From contig NZ_JAMGBG010000076.1 in assembly GCF_023516595.1 (NCBI RefSeq), positions 62,001 to 126,000 of the forward strand: a stretch of 64,000 bases of DNA, read 5' to 3'. The position numbers and the translations under genes were made by a program. Shown piece after piece: positions 9,916 to 17,473 of the stretch (positions are counted from its first letter, which is position 1; every line of letters starts with the position of its first letter). Origin of the DNA: Streptomyces neyagawaensis. GTDB lineage: Bacteria; Actinomycetota; Actinomycetes; Streptomycetales; Streptomycetaceae. A model generated the notes under the pieces. That model did no database searches and was not told where the DNA came from. It saw only the letters and a program-made list of their open reading frames with translations.

Positions 9916-9984
9916 GGTGTCTTCCGATCTCTGGGGCCGGGGCGGAGCCGCGCGGGCGGGACCCGCGCGGCCGGCGGCGGGGCG

Positions 9985-11073
9985 TCACTTCGTGCCGATC
10001 ACCATGTGGTCCGGCCCGTCGAGGTGACGTACGGTCACCTCGCGGAATCCCGCCTCCGTGAGCCAGGACGTGGCTTCGGCCCCGGTGTAGCCAAGCCCCC
10101 CGGCGGAGGCCAGGGAAACGTTGAGGCTGGTCAGCATGCCCGTGGTGTGCTTCCTGCGGTCGTCGTCGATCAACATCTCGTAGATGAGCAGGGAGCCCGA
10201 CGGGGGAAGCGCCTCGTACGCCTTGCGGATCAGCATCTTCTTGATGTCGAGGTTCCAGTCGTGCAGGACATGGCCCATCACGATGACGTCGGCGGAGGGC
10301 AGCGGTTCATGGAAGAAGTCACCGGCCACGAACCGCGCCCGATCGGCGGCGGGCGAGTCGCCCAGGTAGGCCGCGAAGCTGTCGGCCACCTGCGGCAGGT
10401 CGAAGCCGATGCCGTCGAGGTGCTCGTGCGCGGTCAGGATGTGCGCCAGGAAGGCGCCCTCCGCGCAGCCCACGTCCACCACCGAGCGCACCGCTGACCA
10501 GTCGAACCTCGTGGTCAGCGCCAGGTGCGCACCGAGGCTGAACCCGGTCATGGACCGGACGAAACCGGTGACCTGCTCCGGGGTGGAGTACGCCTCGCCG
10601 AAGGTGTCGGCCGTGGGGTCGCCCTCCAGCAGAACTCCGCCGCGCACGGTCTCACGCCCGCCGTCGGCCGCCGCGGCCAGCGCCTCGTTGCGGTTCAGCC
10701 GGCCACCGCTGCGCACCGCGGCGGACAGCTGGGACCAGGCCGGGAAAGCGGAGTTGAGGTACTCCAGGTAGCCGGTGATGTCGGTGGCGGGGCGCTGAGG
10801 GTTCAGATAGGTGTCGGCGAGCGGGGTGTTCTGGTAGACGCCCTCGGCCGAGCGGTCCAACAGGCCGACGGAGACCAGCGCGTCGAGAAGGTCCGGTGCG
10901 CCGCGGCCCTTCAGGGAGAGGTCGGCGCGGAGTTCGTCGGCGGTGCGCGGCTTCTCCGCGAGCGCGGCGAAGACCTTGAGTTCGACGGCGCTCAGGAGCG
11001 CCTTGGAGGTCCAGAAGGCGGTGGCGAGGGAGATGATGTCGTGCGGCGAGTGGGGGCGGGTGTGCTCGTTCAC
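9985..11073 (-). CDS. SAM-dependent O-methyltransferase (Methyltransf_2-like)
   Basis: A 362-residue product from GTG 11073, chosen because GAGGAA lies 6 nt upstream. The same frame stays open much further upstream, but that extension runs antiphase through the radical SAM gene and is not coding. The N-terminal helical dimerisation/winged-helix part (residues 15-105: SLATAFWTSKALLSAVELK) precedes a Rossmann methyltransferase domain with VVDVGCAEGAFLA (motif I) and GHVLHDWN, typical of small-molecule O-methyltransferases. It is 113 bp downstream of the radical SAM gene, same strand. It probably methylates a hydroxyl on the locus product. Confidence 0.85.
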   Translation of the reverse strand: MNEHTRPHSPHDIISLATAFWTSKALLSAVELKVFAALAEKPRTADELRADLSLKGRGAPDLLDALVSVGLLDRSAEGVYQNTPLADTYLNPQRPATDITGYLEYLNSAFPAWSQLSAAVRSGGRLNRNEALAAAADGGRETVRGGVLLEGDPTADTFGEAYSTPEQVTGFVRSMTGFSLGAHLALTTRFDWSAVRSVVDVGCAEGAFLAHILTAHEHLDGIGFDLPQVADSFAAYLGDSPAADRARFVAGDFFHEPLPSADVIVMGHVLHDWNLDIKKMLIRKAYEALPPSGSLLIYEMLIDDDRRKHTTGMLTSLNVSLASAGGLGYTGAEATSWLTEAGFREVTVRHLDGPDHMVIGTK

Positions 11074-11186
11074 GGTGCGTTCCTCTGTGTGTGCCGGACA
11101 GCCGGGTAGGCGTGGGCTCGGGGTGGGTGCCGTCGCGTCGTCGGCGGGCGCCGGGTGGGGGCGGTGGTCTGCTGGGCGCGGGCGGG

Positions 11187-12455
11187 TCACAGCGCGGCCA
11201 TGGCGTTGCCGATGTAGTTGGGGAGCCGTACCAGCCGGTCCCAGAGTTCGTTCAGGTCCACGGGGTAGCTCTCCCGGTAGCGGCGGGTCACGCTCTCCAC
11301 CTCGGACCAGGTGCTCGGCATCCTGCCGTCGTTGTAACGGGGCGCCAGCTGCTCGTACAGCGTGGTGCCGGGGCGCAGGAAGAGCTGGTTCAGCCCGAAA
11401 TAGCCGGGCAGTTTCGTGGCCCAGTCCAGCAACTCGCCGTTCTGGCAGGCGGGGTCGTCGGGCAGGCCGAGGAGGACGAAGGCGAACGGGGTGATCCCGA
11501 CGTCCTGCAACCTGCGTACCGCCGCGTCGGTCACGCCGGGCTTGACCCGCTTCCCGACCGGCGTCTCGGCGATGCCCGGAGACTCGGCTCCGAGCCACAT
11601 GCCCTTGCAGCCGGCCCGCGCCCACTGCTCCACATCCGTGCGCAGCACCACCTCGGCCCGGCTCTGGCCGGTCCAGCCGAGGCCCTGTCCGGTCAGGTCC
11701 TGGCACAGGTCCTTGTAGAAGGTGGGGTGGAGGCCGAAGACGTAGTCGAGGAAGAAGACGAAGTCGACGCCGCGTTCCCGCATGGCCGCGATCTCGGCGA
11801 GGGTGCGCTCGACGGGCTGTGGGCGCATACGGGTGCCGAAGGGCAGATGACAGAAGGTGCAGCCGTACGTGCAACCCCGCACCCCCAGAACCATGCCGCA
11901 CGAGCCGCGGCGCACCCGCCCGTCCATGAACACCTCGGCGGTGTAGGAGGTCAGGTCGAACAGGTCGTAGGCGGGCAGCGGCCACTGCTCGGGGGCGAGT
12001 TGCGGATAGGTGTCCACCAGCGGCATCACCGGCAGCGCGGGGCGGCCGGCGGCCAGGTCGCGTACGGCCTGGATGGCGGCGGAGTCCACCTCGCCCCGGG
12101 CGACGAAGTCGGCGCCCAGTTCGGCGCGGGTGGCCTCGGGCAGATGGGTGGCGTGCGGTCCGCAGGCGAGCACGGTCGCCCCCGGCCACTGTCGGCGGCT
12201 GCTCTCCACGAGCTCCCTGACCGGGTGCAGTACGAGGGGATAGCACTGGGCGCGGTCGGCGATGGCAGTGACGACGACCACGATGTCGGGGTCCGGGCCG
12301 GTGTCGGGCGGAGTGTCGGTGAGACGCCTGTCCCACACGGACACGCCGATGCCCTCGGCGCGCAGGGCAGCGCAGGCGTTGGCCACGTCGAGGGGGAGCT
12401 GAAGGAAGTCACGCTCGAATTCGTCGTCGGGGATGGCAAAACAGACGTGGGTCAT
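11187..12455 (-). CDS. B12-binding-type radical SAM enzyme
   Basis: A 422-residue protein from ATG 12455. An N-terminal Rossmann-like region of the cobalamin-binding type (residues 1-135, without a DxHxxG motif, so any cobalamin would be bound without a protein His ligand) is followed by a radical SAM barrel. The [4Fe-4S] motif CxxxCxxC is present as C195, C199 and C202 (RGCTYGCTFCHLPFG), followed by GAES and LLGLP elements typical of class B enzymes. Members commonly methylate unactivated carbon or rearrange carbon skeletons. It is the first long gene downstream of the minus-facing copy of the duplicated promoter. Its paralogue at 16190-17473 lacks the cluster motif. Confidence 0.88.
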   Translation of the reverse strand: MTHVCFAIPDDEFERDFLQLPLDVANACAALRAEGIGVSVWDRRLTDTPPDTGPDPDIVVVVTAIADRAQCYPLVLHPVRELVESSRRQWPGATVLACGPHATHLPEATRAELGADFVARGEVDSAAIQAVRDLAAGRPALPVMPLVDTYPQLAPEQWPLPAYDLFDLTSYTAEVFMDGRVRRGSCGMVLGVRGCTYGCTFCHLPFGTRMRPQPVERTLAEIAAMRERGVDFVFFLDYVFGLHPTFYKDLCQDLTGQGLGWTGQSRAEVVLRTDVEQWARAGCKGMWLGAESPGIAETPVGKRVKPGVTDAAVRRLQDVGITPFAFVLLGLPDDPACQNGELLDWATKLPGYFGLNQLFLRPGTTLYEQLAPRYNDGRMPSTWSEVESVTRRYRESYPVDLNELWDRLVRLPNYIGNAMAAL

Positions 12456-12762
12456 GGGGACTCCCGGGCAAAATCATGGGCGCGGGCGGGCAGCGGCCTG
12501 GGACGGGGGCACGGGACGGGGCCCGGTCGCCGCCGGCTTTGCCGCGGTCGCACCAGGGGGTGCGGAGGGAGGAAGGCGGGAGCGGTGGTGCGTACCGGCG
12601 CTCCGGTGTACGCGGACGGGTGACCGGAACGTGCGCGGCGAGGAAGCACCCGTCGGGTCGCGGTGCTCGCCCCGGCAGCCGGCCAGGGGGCGAAACGCCC
12701 GTCGGCCGATGTGCTCACCGCCGTCGACGGGGGCGCACTGGACGTGTCAAGCGCCGCACCAT

Positions 12763-12980
12763 CATCTCGAACCTCTTCTCGTCGTCGTGGATCAGGCCGT
12801 CGGTCATGGGTGACCGGCACACGGGGGAGGGCCGGCTGGTGCCCCTTTCCGCGGGGCGGGCGCTGTGCGAGGACGGGATGTGGGAGCCCCGGCCGCACCC
12901 GGGCCGCCTCCTCACCGCGAGCCTACGAAGATCATCCTGGGCTTCCCCAGCCCCTACGGCCCCTACGAACCCCTATCGCG
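12763..12980 (-). repeat. Left copy of inverted, duplicated promoter/leader
   Basis: Three blocks here match, in opposite orientation and the same order, blocks at 13186-13434: 12911-12980 with 13186-13240 (promoter and iterons), 12831-12895 with 13325-13384 (contains CTGTGCGAGGACGGG), and 12766-12790 with 13408-13432 (AACCTCTTCTCGTCGT on the + strand, a GAGAAGAGGTT ribosome site in transcription sense). In this copy the ribosome site leads into ATGATGGTGCGG, which ends after 16 codons at 12715 instead of a long gene. The minus-strand leader then runs about 260 nt to the radical SAM start. Confidence 0.75.
12920..12975 (-). promoter_or_regulatory. Iteron-type promoter for the minus arm
   Basis: Read on the minus strand, three TAGGGG hexamers (12975-12970, 12965-12960, 12956-12951; spacing 10 then 9 bp) are followed after 25 bp by TAGGCT (12925-12920), a plausible -10 box. 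The same elements with identical spacing occur facing right at 13176-13231. Iterated sites about one helical turn apart are typical of Streptomyces pathway activators. No start site is proven. Confidence 0.6.
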
Positions 12981-13175
12981 CACTGGGCGAGAGCCGACGC
13001 GGCCGTTCAGCGGCGAACCGGGCCGAGGGCACGGAGGCGAGTGCGAGGGTCTCTGAGAAGAGCCCGTCCGTGCGCCCCGCTGCCCGTCGGCGGAGCGCCC
13101 CGAAGTGCGACGTGCGCCCCCCTTTGGCGATCCTCCGGCGCACGTCGGCGTACCCCCAAGCGTGCGGCCGGCTGG
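12981..13175. other. Spacer between the two inverted promoters
   Basis: About 195 bp between the innermost iterons. I see no long gene here. Open frames on both strands are short and share the general GC bias, and none has a convincing ribosome site. Together with the flanking leaders it fills the 979-bp gap between the two divergent arms. Confidence 0.5.
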
Positions 13176-13231
13176 TAGGGGGTCGTAGGGGCCATAGGGG
13201 CTGGGGCAGCGGCTGATGATCTTCATAGGCT
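13176..13231 (+). promoter_or_regulatory. Iteron-type promoter for the plus operon
   Basis: TAGGGG occurs at 13176-13181, 13186-13191 and 13195-13200 (spacing 10 then 9 bp), then TAGGCT at 13226-13231, 25 bp after the last iteron. This mirrors the left copy base for base in spacing. The operon start codon is about 200 nt downstream, so a long leader is implied. The LAL activator encoded at 19081-21909 is the obvious candidate to bind here (inference). Confidence 0.62.
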
Positions 13232-13434
13232 CGCGGATGCGAGATGGCTCTTGTGCGGCCCGGCCGGCTTCGGACAGCTCTTCCGGCCTCCGCCCGCGCC
13301 CCTGCCGCTGACGGGGTGTCACGGCGCCCGCACACCCCGTCCTCGCACAGCTCCCCACGCCGCGGAAGGGGGCGCCACCTGTCCTTCCCCGGCGTATCGA
13401 TGCCCCGTCACCACGACGAGAAGAGGTTGAGACG
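13186..13434 (+). repeat. Right copy of inverted, duplicated promoter/leader
   Basis: Partner of the left copy at 12763-12980. It includes the promoter block, the conserved leader block around 13325-13384, and the terminal block with the GAGAAGAGG ribosome site directly before ATG 13435. Conservation over separate blocks with divergent sequence between them suggests an old duplication with selection on the promoter and translation-start regions. Confidence 0.75.
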
Positions 13435-15102
13435 ATGGCTTTTGCCGAGAGCGAGTCCCTGGGCGTCGCGGTCGAGGCCGGCACCGCGGCGGATCGCGGC
13501 GCCGGCCGGTACGAGATCCTCGACGGCCGTATGACGCCTCAGGACGTCGACGAGACGGTCCGCTCGGTACTCCGCGGAGAGGGAGTGCCACTTCGGGACC
13601 TCACGGAACCGGAGCCGGGTGGCCGCCTGATCGACCTGGACGGCACCCTCGTACACCTGCGCAGCCGACAGATCGCGGACGCGGCCCCGGACACCCTTGC
13701 CCCCATCGATCCCCCGGTCGGCCGTACCCAGGTGCTGCTCACCGCCGCCGGACCACTGTCCGAAAGGGCCGATGCCGTCTTCGACCGCCTGGTCGAGGCG
13801 TTGACCCTGCGCGGCCGGTGCTACACGGCCGCGGAGATCGACTCCATCGTGGAGGGCATGCCGCTGGTCGCCCGCTACGCCACCGAGGAGCCGGCCTTCC
13901 GCGACTGGGCACTGATCTTCCGCGACCACTATGTCGAGAACAGCGTCGGCTTCCTGCTCGGCATGGAGCGCGCCGGAATCGACCGGGAGTGGATCTTCGC
14001 GCTGAACAAGGGTGACCGCACCCTGCACCGCGACCGCGTCCACGCCTGGTTCCTGCACCGTGGCTACCAGAGCGACACCCTGGACAACTCGGTGATCAAC
14101 GGCTCGGCCGACACCGCCGCGCGGGCGTACGCCCTGGCAGTCAACGAGCGGGTGGACGACTTCGTCCGCCGTGCACACCAGGCGGGCCGCAAGGTGTTGG
14201 TGGTCGACGACGGCGGCCTGCTCGCGCAGGGGTACGGAGCCGACGGCATCCTCGACGAACGCATCGACGGCGCCCTGGAGTTGACCGTCAGCGGGCTGAA
14301 GCGCATCGCCGGCGCCCCCGGTGAACTGACCATCCCGGTGCTGAACATGGCGCGGTCGAGGCTGAAGAGCATGCTCGGCTACAACGAGATAGCCGACTCC
14401 TGCGTACGCCGGCTGCGTGCCGTCCTGCCCGGCGAGAAGTTCATCGGCCGCCATGTCCTGCTGCTGGGCTACGGCACGCTCGGCGCCCGGGTGGCGCACG
14501 CGCTGCGCGCGCTGGGCTGCAGGGTCGCCGTCGTGGACACGGACATCCTGGCGCTGATCACTGCCGCCGAACACGGGTACGAGACCTACACCGGCGCGGC
14601 TGAGGCACTGAGCGCCCACGCCCCCTTCCTGATCATCGGCAACACCGGTGAACTCGCCCTCACCCACGCGGATCTGCCGCTGCTGCCCGACGGGGTCCAC
14701 CTCGCGGGCTTCGCCACCAAGGACTTCAGCCTGCTCAGCGAGGGGTTCGAGGGACTGCGGTCCACGGTGATCCCCCACGTCGGCGTCCGCTACGTCCTGC
14801 CCACCGGCACCACGGCCACCCTGCTGGGCGACGGCCGCTCGCTCAACCTCTTCGAGTACGAGGGGATCGCCAACCACGGCTACGACGCCTACCGGGCCGG
14901 CACACTGATCGCCGCCAAGACGCTGTGCCGCGAGGCCGGCCGGCTCGGGCCCGGCCTCCATCTGGAACCCGTGGACCGGGCGATCGACGAGGCAGGTCTG
15001 TTCTCCGCCTACTACGAGGAGTACCTGGCCTCCGGCACCCGCCGCGCCGCCGCCCCGGCCGACACGGCCGTGCCCGCCGCCCCGGTCCCGGTGACCCGAT
15101 GA
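13435..15102 (+). CDS. S-adenosylhomocysteine-hydrolase-like NAD-binding protein
   Basis: A 555-residue product from ATG 13435 with GAGAAGAGG upstream. The C-terminal two-thirds aligns by eye with SAH hydrolase: VVDDGG (residues 256-261), ELTVSGLKRIAG (282-293), IPVLNMARSRLKS (300-312), the NAD loop GYGTLG (345-350) and NHGYDAYRAGTLIA near the end. The catalytic Lys appears kept (K311), but the Asp-Asn pair that follows it in true hydrolases reads Gly315-Tyr316. The N-terminal 150 residues are unlike the core enzyme. It may recycle SAH, act on a nucleoside-like intermediate, or use the same NAD-dependent 3-keto chemistry on another substrate. First gene of a tightly overlapped four-gene operon. 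Confidence 0.75.
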   Translation: MAFAESESLGVAVEAGTAADRGAGRYEILDGRMTPQDVDETVRSVLRGEGVPLRDLTEPEPGGRLIDLDGTLVHLRSRQIADAAPDTLAPIDPPVGRTQVLLTAAGPLSERADAVFDRLVEALTLRGRCYTAAEIDSIVEGMPLVARYATEEPAFRDWALIFRDHYVENSVGFLLGMERAGIDREWIFALNKGDRTLHRDRVHAWFLHRGYQSDTLDNSVINGSADTAARAYALAVNERVDDFVRRAHQAGRKVLVVDDGGLLAQGYGADGILDERIDGALELTVSGLKRIAGAPGELTIPVLNMARSRLKSMLGYNEIADSCVRRLRAVLPGEKFIGRHVLLLGYGTLGARVAHALRALGCRVAVVDTDILALITAAEHGYETYTGAAEALSAHAPFLIIGNTGELALTHADLPLLPDGVHLAGFATKDFSLLSEGFEGLRSTVIPHVGVRYVLPTGTTATLLGDGRSLNLFEYEGIANHGYDAYRAGTLIAAKTLCREAGRLGPGLHLEPVDRAIDEAGLFSAYYEEYLASGTRRAAAPADTAVPAAPVPVTR

Positions 15103-16193
15103 CCCCCCGCGCGTTCGGCCCCCATGTGTGTGTGATCGGCTACGGGGCCGCCGGCCGGCTGCACCAACAGTTGTTGAGCGACCTCGGGTTCGACGTGAGC
15201 GTGGTCGATCCCGCCCCGGGCGTCCCGCCCACCGCGATCCCGGTCTTCGACCGGGCCGAGCAGGCCGCCCGCCACCGCCCCGTCGACGTCTGGTCGGTGT
15301 GCTCGCCGACCGCCACCCACGTGGCGACCGTGGCGGACGTGCTCGCCGTCGACCCCACGGCCCGGCTTCTCGTGGAGAAGCCGCTGTGCCGCACCTGGGA
15401 GATCCCCGAGCTGACCGCTCTTCTGGACCACCACCCCGAAGCCCGTCTGGTGGTCATGGACCAGTACCGGCACTCCCAGGCGATGGCTCTGCTGCGCACC
15501 CTGCGGCAGGAGCTGGCGCCCCGGGACGAGCTGCGGGCGGTCCGCGTCGGGTTCGGCAAGGACCGGCGGGCCGACATCGCGGCGGGCCGTTTCGTCGACC
15601 ACGACTACGGCGTCTTCGGCTATGAGTGGCTGCACATGCTGGCCCTGGTGCGCGGCGTACTGCCGTCGGGAACATACGACCGCTACATGTGCACCGGCCC
15701 CGAGGAGTGGGGCCTGCGGGTGGCCACCGACCCCGAACTGACCAGCACCGCGGCCCACGAGCGGGCCGTGGCCGACGGCGTGGACATCGAGCTGTACTCC
15801 ACCATCGTCGGCTCCGACCCGTCGGGGCAGGTCGCCGTTCCCACCTGGTTCAGCCTGCCCGCCGCGGCCGGGGAGAGCCGACAACGCCATGTGGAAGTGC
15901 GCACCGGGCCGGTGTGCTTCGAGCTGGACCTGGACCCGGTGACGCTGCCCCGGGGCAGCCGGCTCCCGCGCAACACCCACCGGCTCGTGGTGCGGGGGCC
16001 GGAGCTGCGGCGCGAGTGGCTCATCCATGACTCGCCCCTGGACAACGCCCTGCGCTGGTCGGTCGCCGCGCTGCTGTCCCCGGCCGGGCCGCCCGGCCTC
16101 GACCTGCGCGGGGTGGCGCGCATCGGCCTGCTCGCCGATACCGCCCACCCCGCTGCCCGGCCCTCCTCGGTCCGCACCGAGCTGCGCACGTGA
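15099..16193 (+). CDS. Gfo/Idh/MocA-type oxidoreductase-like protein
   Basis: A 364-residue product from ATG 15099, overlapping the previous stop by 4 bp (ATGA). The N-terminus is a Rossmann fold with VIGYGAAGRLH, then CSPTATH and LLVEKPLC, the EKP motif of the Gfo/Idh/MocA family. The C-terminal half is divergent (FVDHDYGVFGYEWLHML) and lacks the family's usual DxGxH pattern, so its catalytic ability is less certain than for the paralogous gene at 17470. Likely NAD(P)-dependent oxidation or reduction of a sugar- or cyclitol-like intermediate. Confidence 0.75.
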   Translation: MTPRAFGPHVCVIGYGAAGRLHQQLLSDLGFDVSVVDPAPGVPPTAIPVFDRAEQAARHRPVDVWSVCSPTATHVATVADVLAVDPTARLLVEKPLCRTWEIPELTALLDHHPEARLVVMDQYRHSQAMALLRTLRQELAPRDELRAVRVGFGKDRRADIAAGRFVDHDYGVFGYEWLHMLALVRGVLPSGTYDRYMCTGPEEWGLRVATDPELTSTAAHERAVADGVDIELYSTIVGSDPSGQVAVPTWFSLPAAAGESRQRHVEVRTGPVCFELDLDPVTLPRGSRLPRNTHRLVVRGPELRREWLIHDSPLDNALRWSVAALLSPAGPPGLDLRGVARIGLLADTAHPAARPSSVRTELRT

Positions 16194-17473
16194 ACCCGCT
16201 GCGCCTCTGCCTGGTGGTGCCCGCCGACCCGGTCGACCGGTGCGTCGTCCGGGTCCCGCTGGACGTCCTGGCGGCCGCGGCCGGGCTCCGTGCCGACGGC
16301 CACGAGGTCACCGTATGGGACCAGCGCCTTCCGGACACACCCCCGGTCATGGAAGACCCCGACCTGCTGGTGGTCTTCACGGCCGCCGTCGGCCGCGCCC
16401 GGCGCTACCCCCTGGACCTGGCACCGGTCCGGGCCGCCACCGACCGTGCCCGGCGGTGGTTCCCGGGCGCCCCCACCATGGCGGTCGGCCCGCACGGCAC
16501 CCACCTGCCGGGAGCCACTCTGCTCGACCTGGCAGTGGACCACGTCGCGGTCGGCGAGGCCGGCTCGGCGACCGTGCACGGCGTACGCGACCTCGGGGCG
16601 GGGATCGCCGCACCCGTCCTCTACGGCGACCTGCCACGGCCCGCCGCACCCGTGACCGTGGTGGGCAACCATCCCCGGCCCTACCCGGACCTCGACCAGG
16701 ACCGGTGGCCGATGCCCGCGTACGACCTGGTGCCCCTGGAGCGGTACACGGCGGAGGTGGTCGTGGACGGCGTACCGCGGCCGGGGCCGGCGGGCACGGT
16801 GCTGGCCACGCACGACGACACGTGCGGCCATCCCCCGTTCGGTGCCGTGCCTCGGACCCGGTCGGTCGACCGGGTCGTCGCCGAGGTAGCGGCACAGCGG
16901 GCTGCCGGTCTGCCGTCCCAGTCCTTCCTGGACTCGGTCTTCGGTATCGACACGTCGTACTACGGGATGATCTGCGAACGGCTGCGCGGCCAGGGCATCG
17001 ACTGGGTGGCCCGGACGAGCACCGAGGCCGTGCTGAGGACCGACGTCACCCGGTGGGCCGAGGCGGGCTGCCGGGGCATGTGGCTGCGGGCCGAGCCGCC
17101 CTCGGGGGACGACGCCGGGCAGCCGTTCCGGGACGCGGTGCTGAAGCTGCGCGACGCGGGTATCACCCCGTTCGCCTCCGTGCTGATCGGGCTGCCGGGC
17201 GACGCGGTCCACGTGCCGGACCGGCTGGTCGACTGGGCGGCGGAACTCCCCGCCCGGTTCGCGCTCGACCTGGTTTCCCCGCGTCCCGGTACACCCCTGT
17301 ACTCCAGGCTCGCCCCGGGCCTCAACGGCGGTACTCCGCCCGCGACCTGGCAGGAGGTCAGGCACGTGACCCGGCGGTACCGGGCGGAGTACCCGGCCGA
17401 CCTGGATGACCTGGAGCGTCGGCTCACCGCGCTCCCCAACCACCTGGCCGACGCCACGGCCCTGACTGGATGA
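16190..17473 (+). CDS. Degenerate radical SAM paralogue lacking the [4Fe-4S] cysteines
   Basis: A 427-residue product from GTG 16190 overlapping the preceding stop (GTGA). It is collinear with the radical SAM protein at 11187-12455 along its whole length, e.g. WDQRLPDTPP against WDRRLTDTPP, GPHGTHLP against GPHATHLP, LDSVFGIDTSYY against LDYVFGLHPTFY, and LPNHLADA against LPNYIGNA. Where the paralogue has C195/C199/C202, this protein reads THDDTCGHPPFG with one Cys (C212). It therefore cannot bind a canonical radical SAM cluster. The reading frame is intact and embedded in the operon, so it is probably a maintained partner or scaffold, or a repurposed cobalamin/substrate-binding protein, rather than a decaying gene. 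Confidence 0.85.
   Translation: MNPLRLCLVVPADPVDRCVVRVPLDVLAAAAGLRADGHEVTVWDQRLPDTPPVMEDPDLLVVFTAAVGRARRYPLDLAPVRAATDRARRWFPGAPTMAVGPHGTHLPGATLLDLAVDHVAVGEAGSATVHGVRDLGAGIAAPVLYGDLPRPAAPVTVVGNHPRPYPDLDQDRWPMPAYDLVPLERYTAEVVVDGVPRPGPAGTVLATHDDTCGHPPFGAVPRTRSVDRVVAEVAAQRAAGLPSQSFLDSVFGIDTSYYGMICERLRGQGIDWVARTSTEAVLRTDVTRWAEAGCRGMWLRAEPPSGDDAGQPFRDAVLKLRDAGITPFASVLIGLPGDAVHVPDRLVDWAAELPARFALDLVSPRPGTPLYSRLAPGLNGGTPPATWQEVRHVTRRYRAEYPADLDDLERRLTALPNHLADATALTG

Noticed and set aside
11074..12336. Long upstream extension of the O-methyltransferase frame
   Set aside because: Its translation is low-complexity Arg/His/Pro sequence running out of phase through the radical SAM gene; a proper GTG with ribosome site exists at 11073.
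12456..13434. RiPP precursor gene in the divergent gap beside the radical SAM gene
   Set aside because: The short peptides here are Arg/Pro-rich, differ between the two copies except at DNA-conserved blocks, and no peptide-modifying partner such as a RRE or protease is present.
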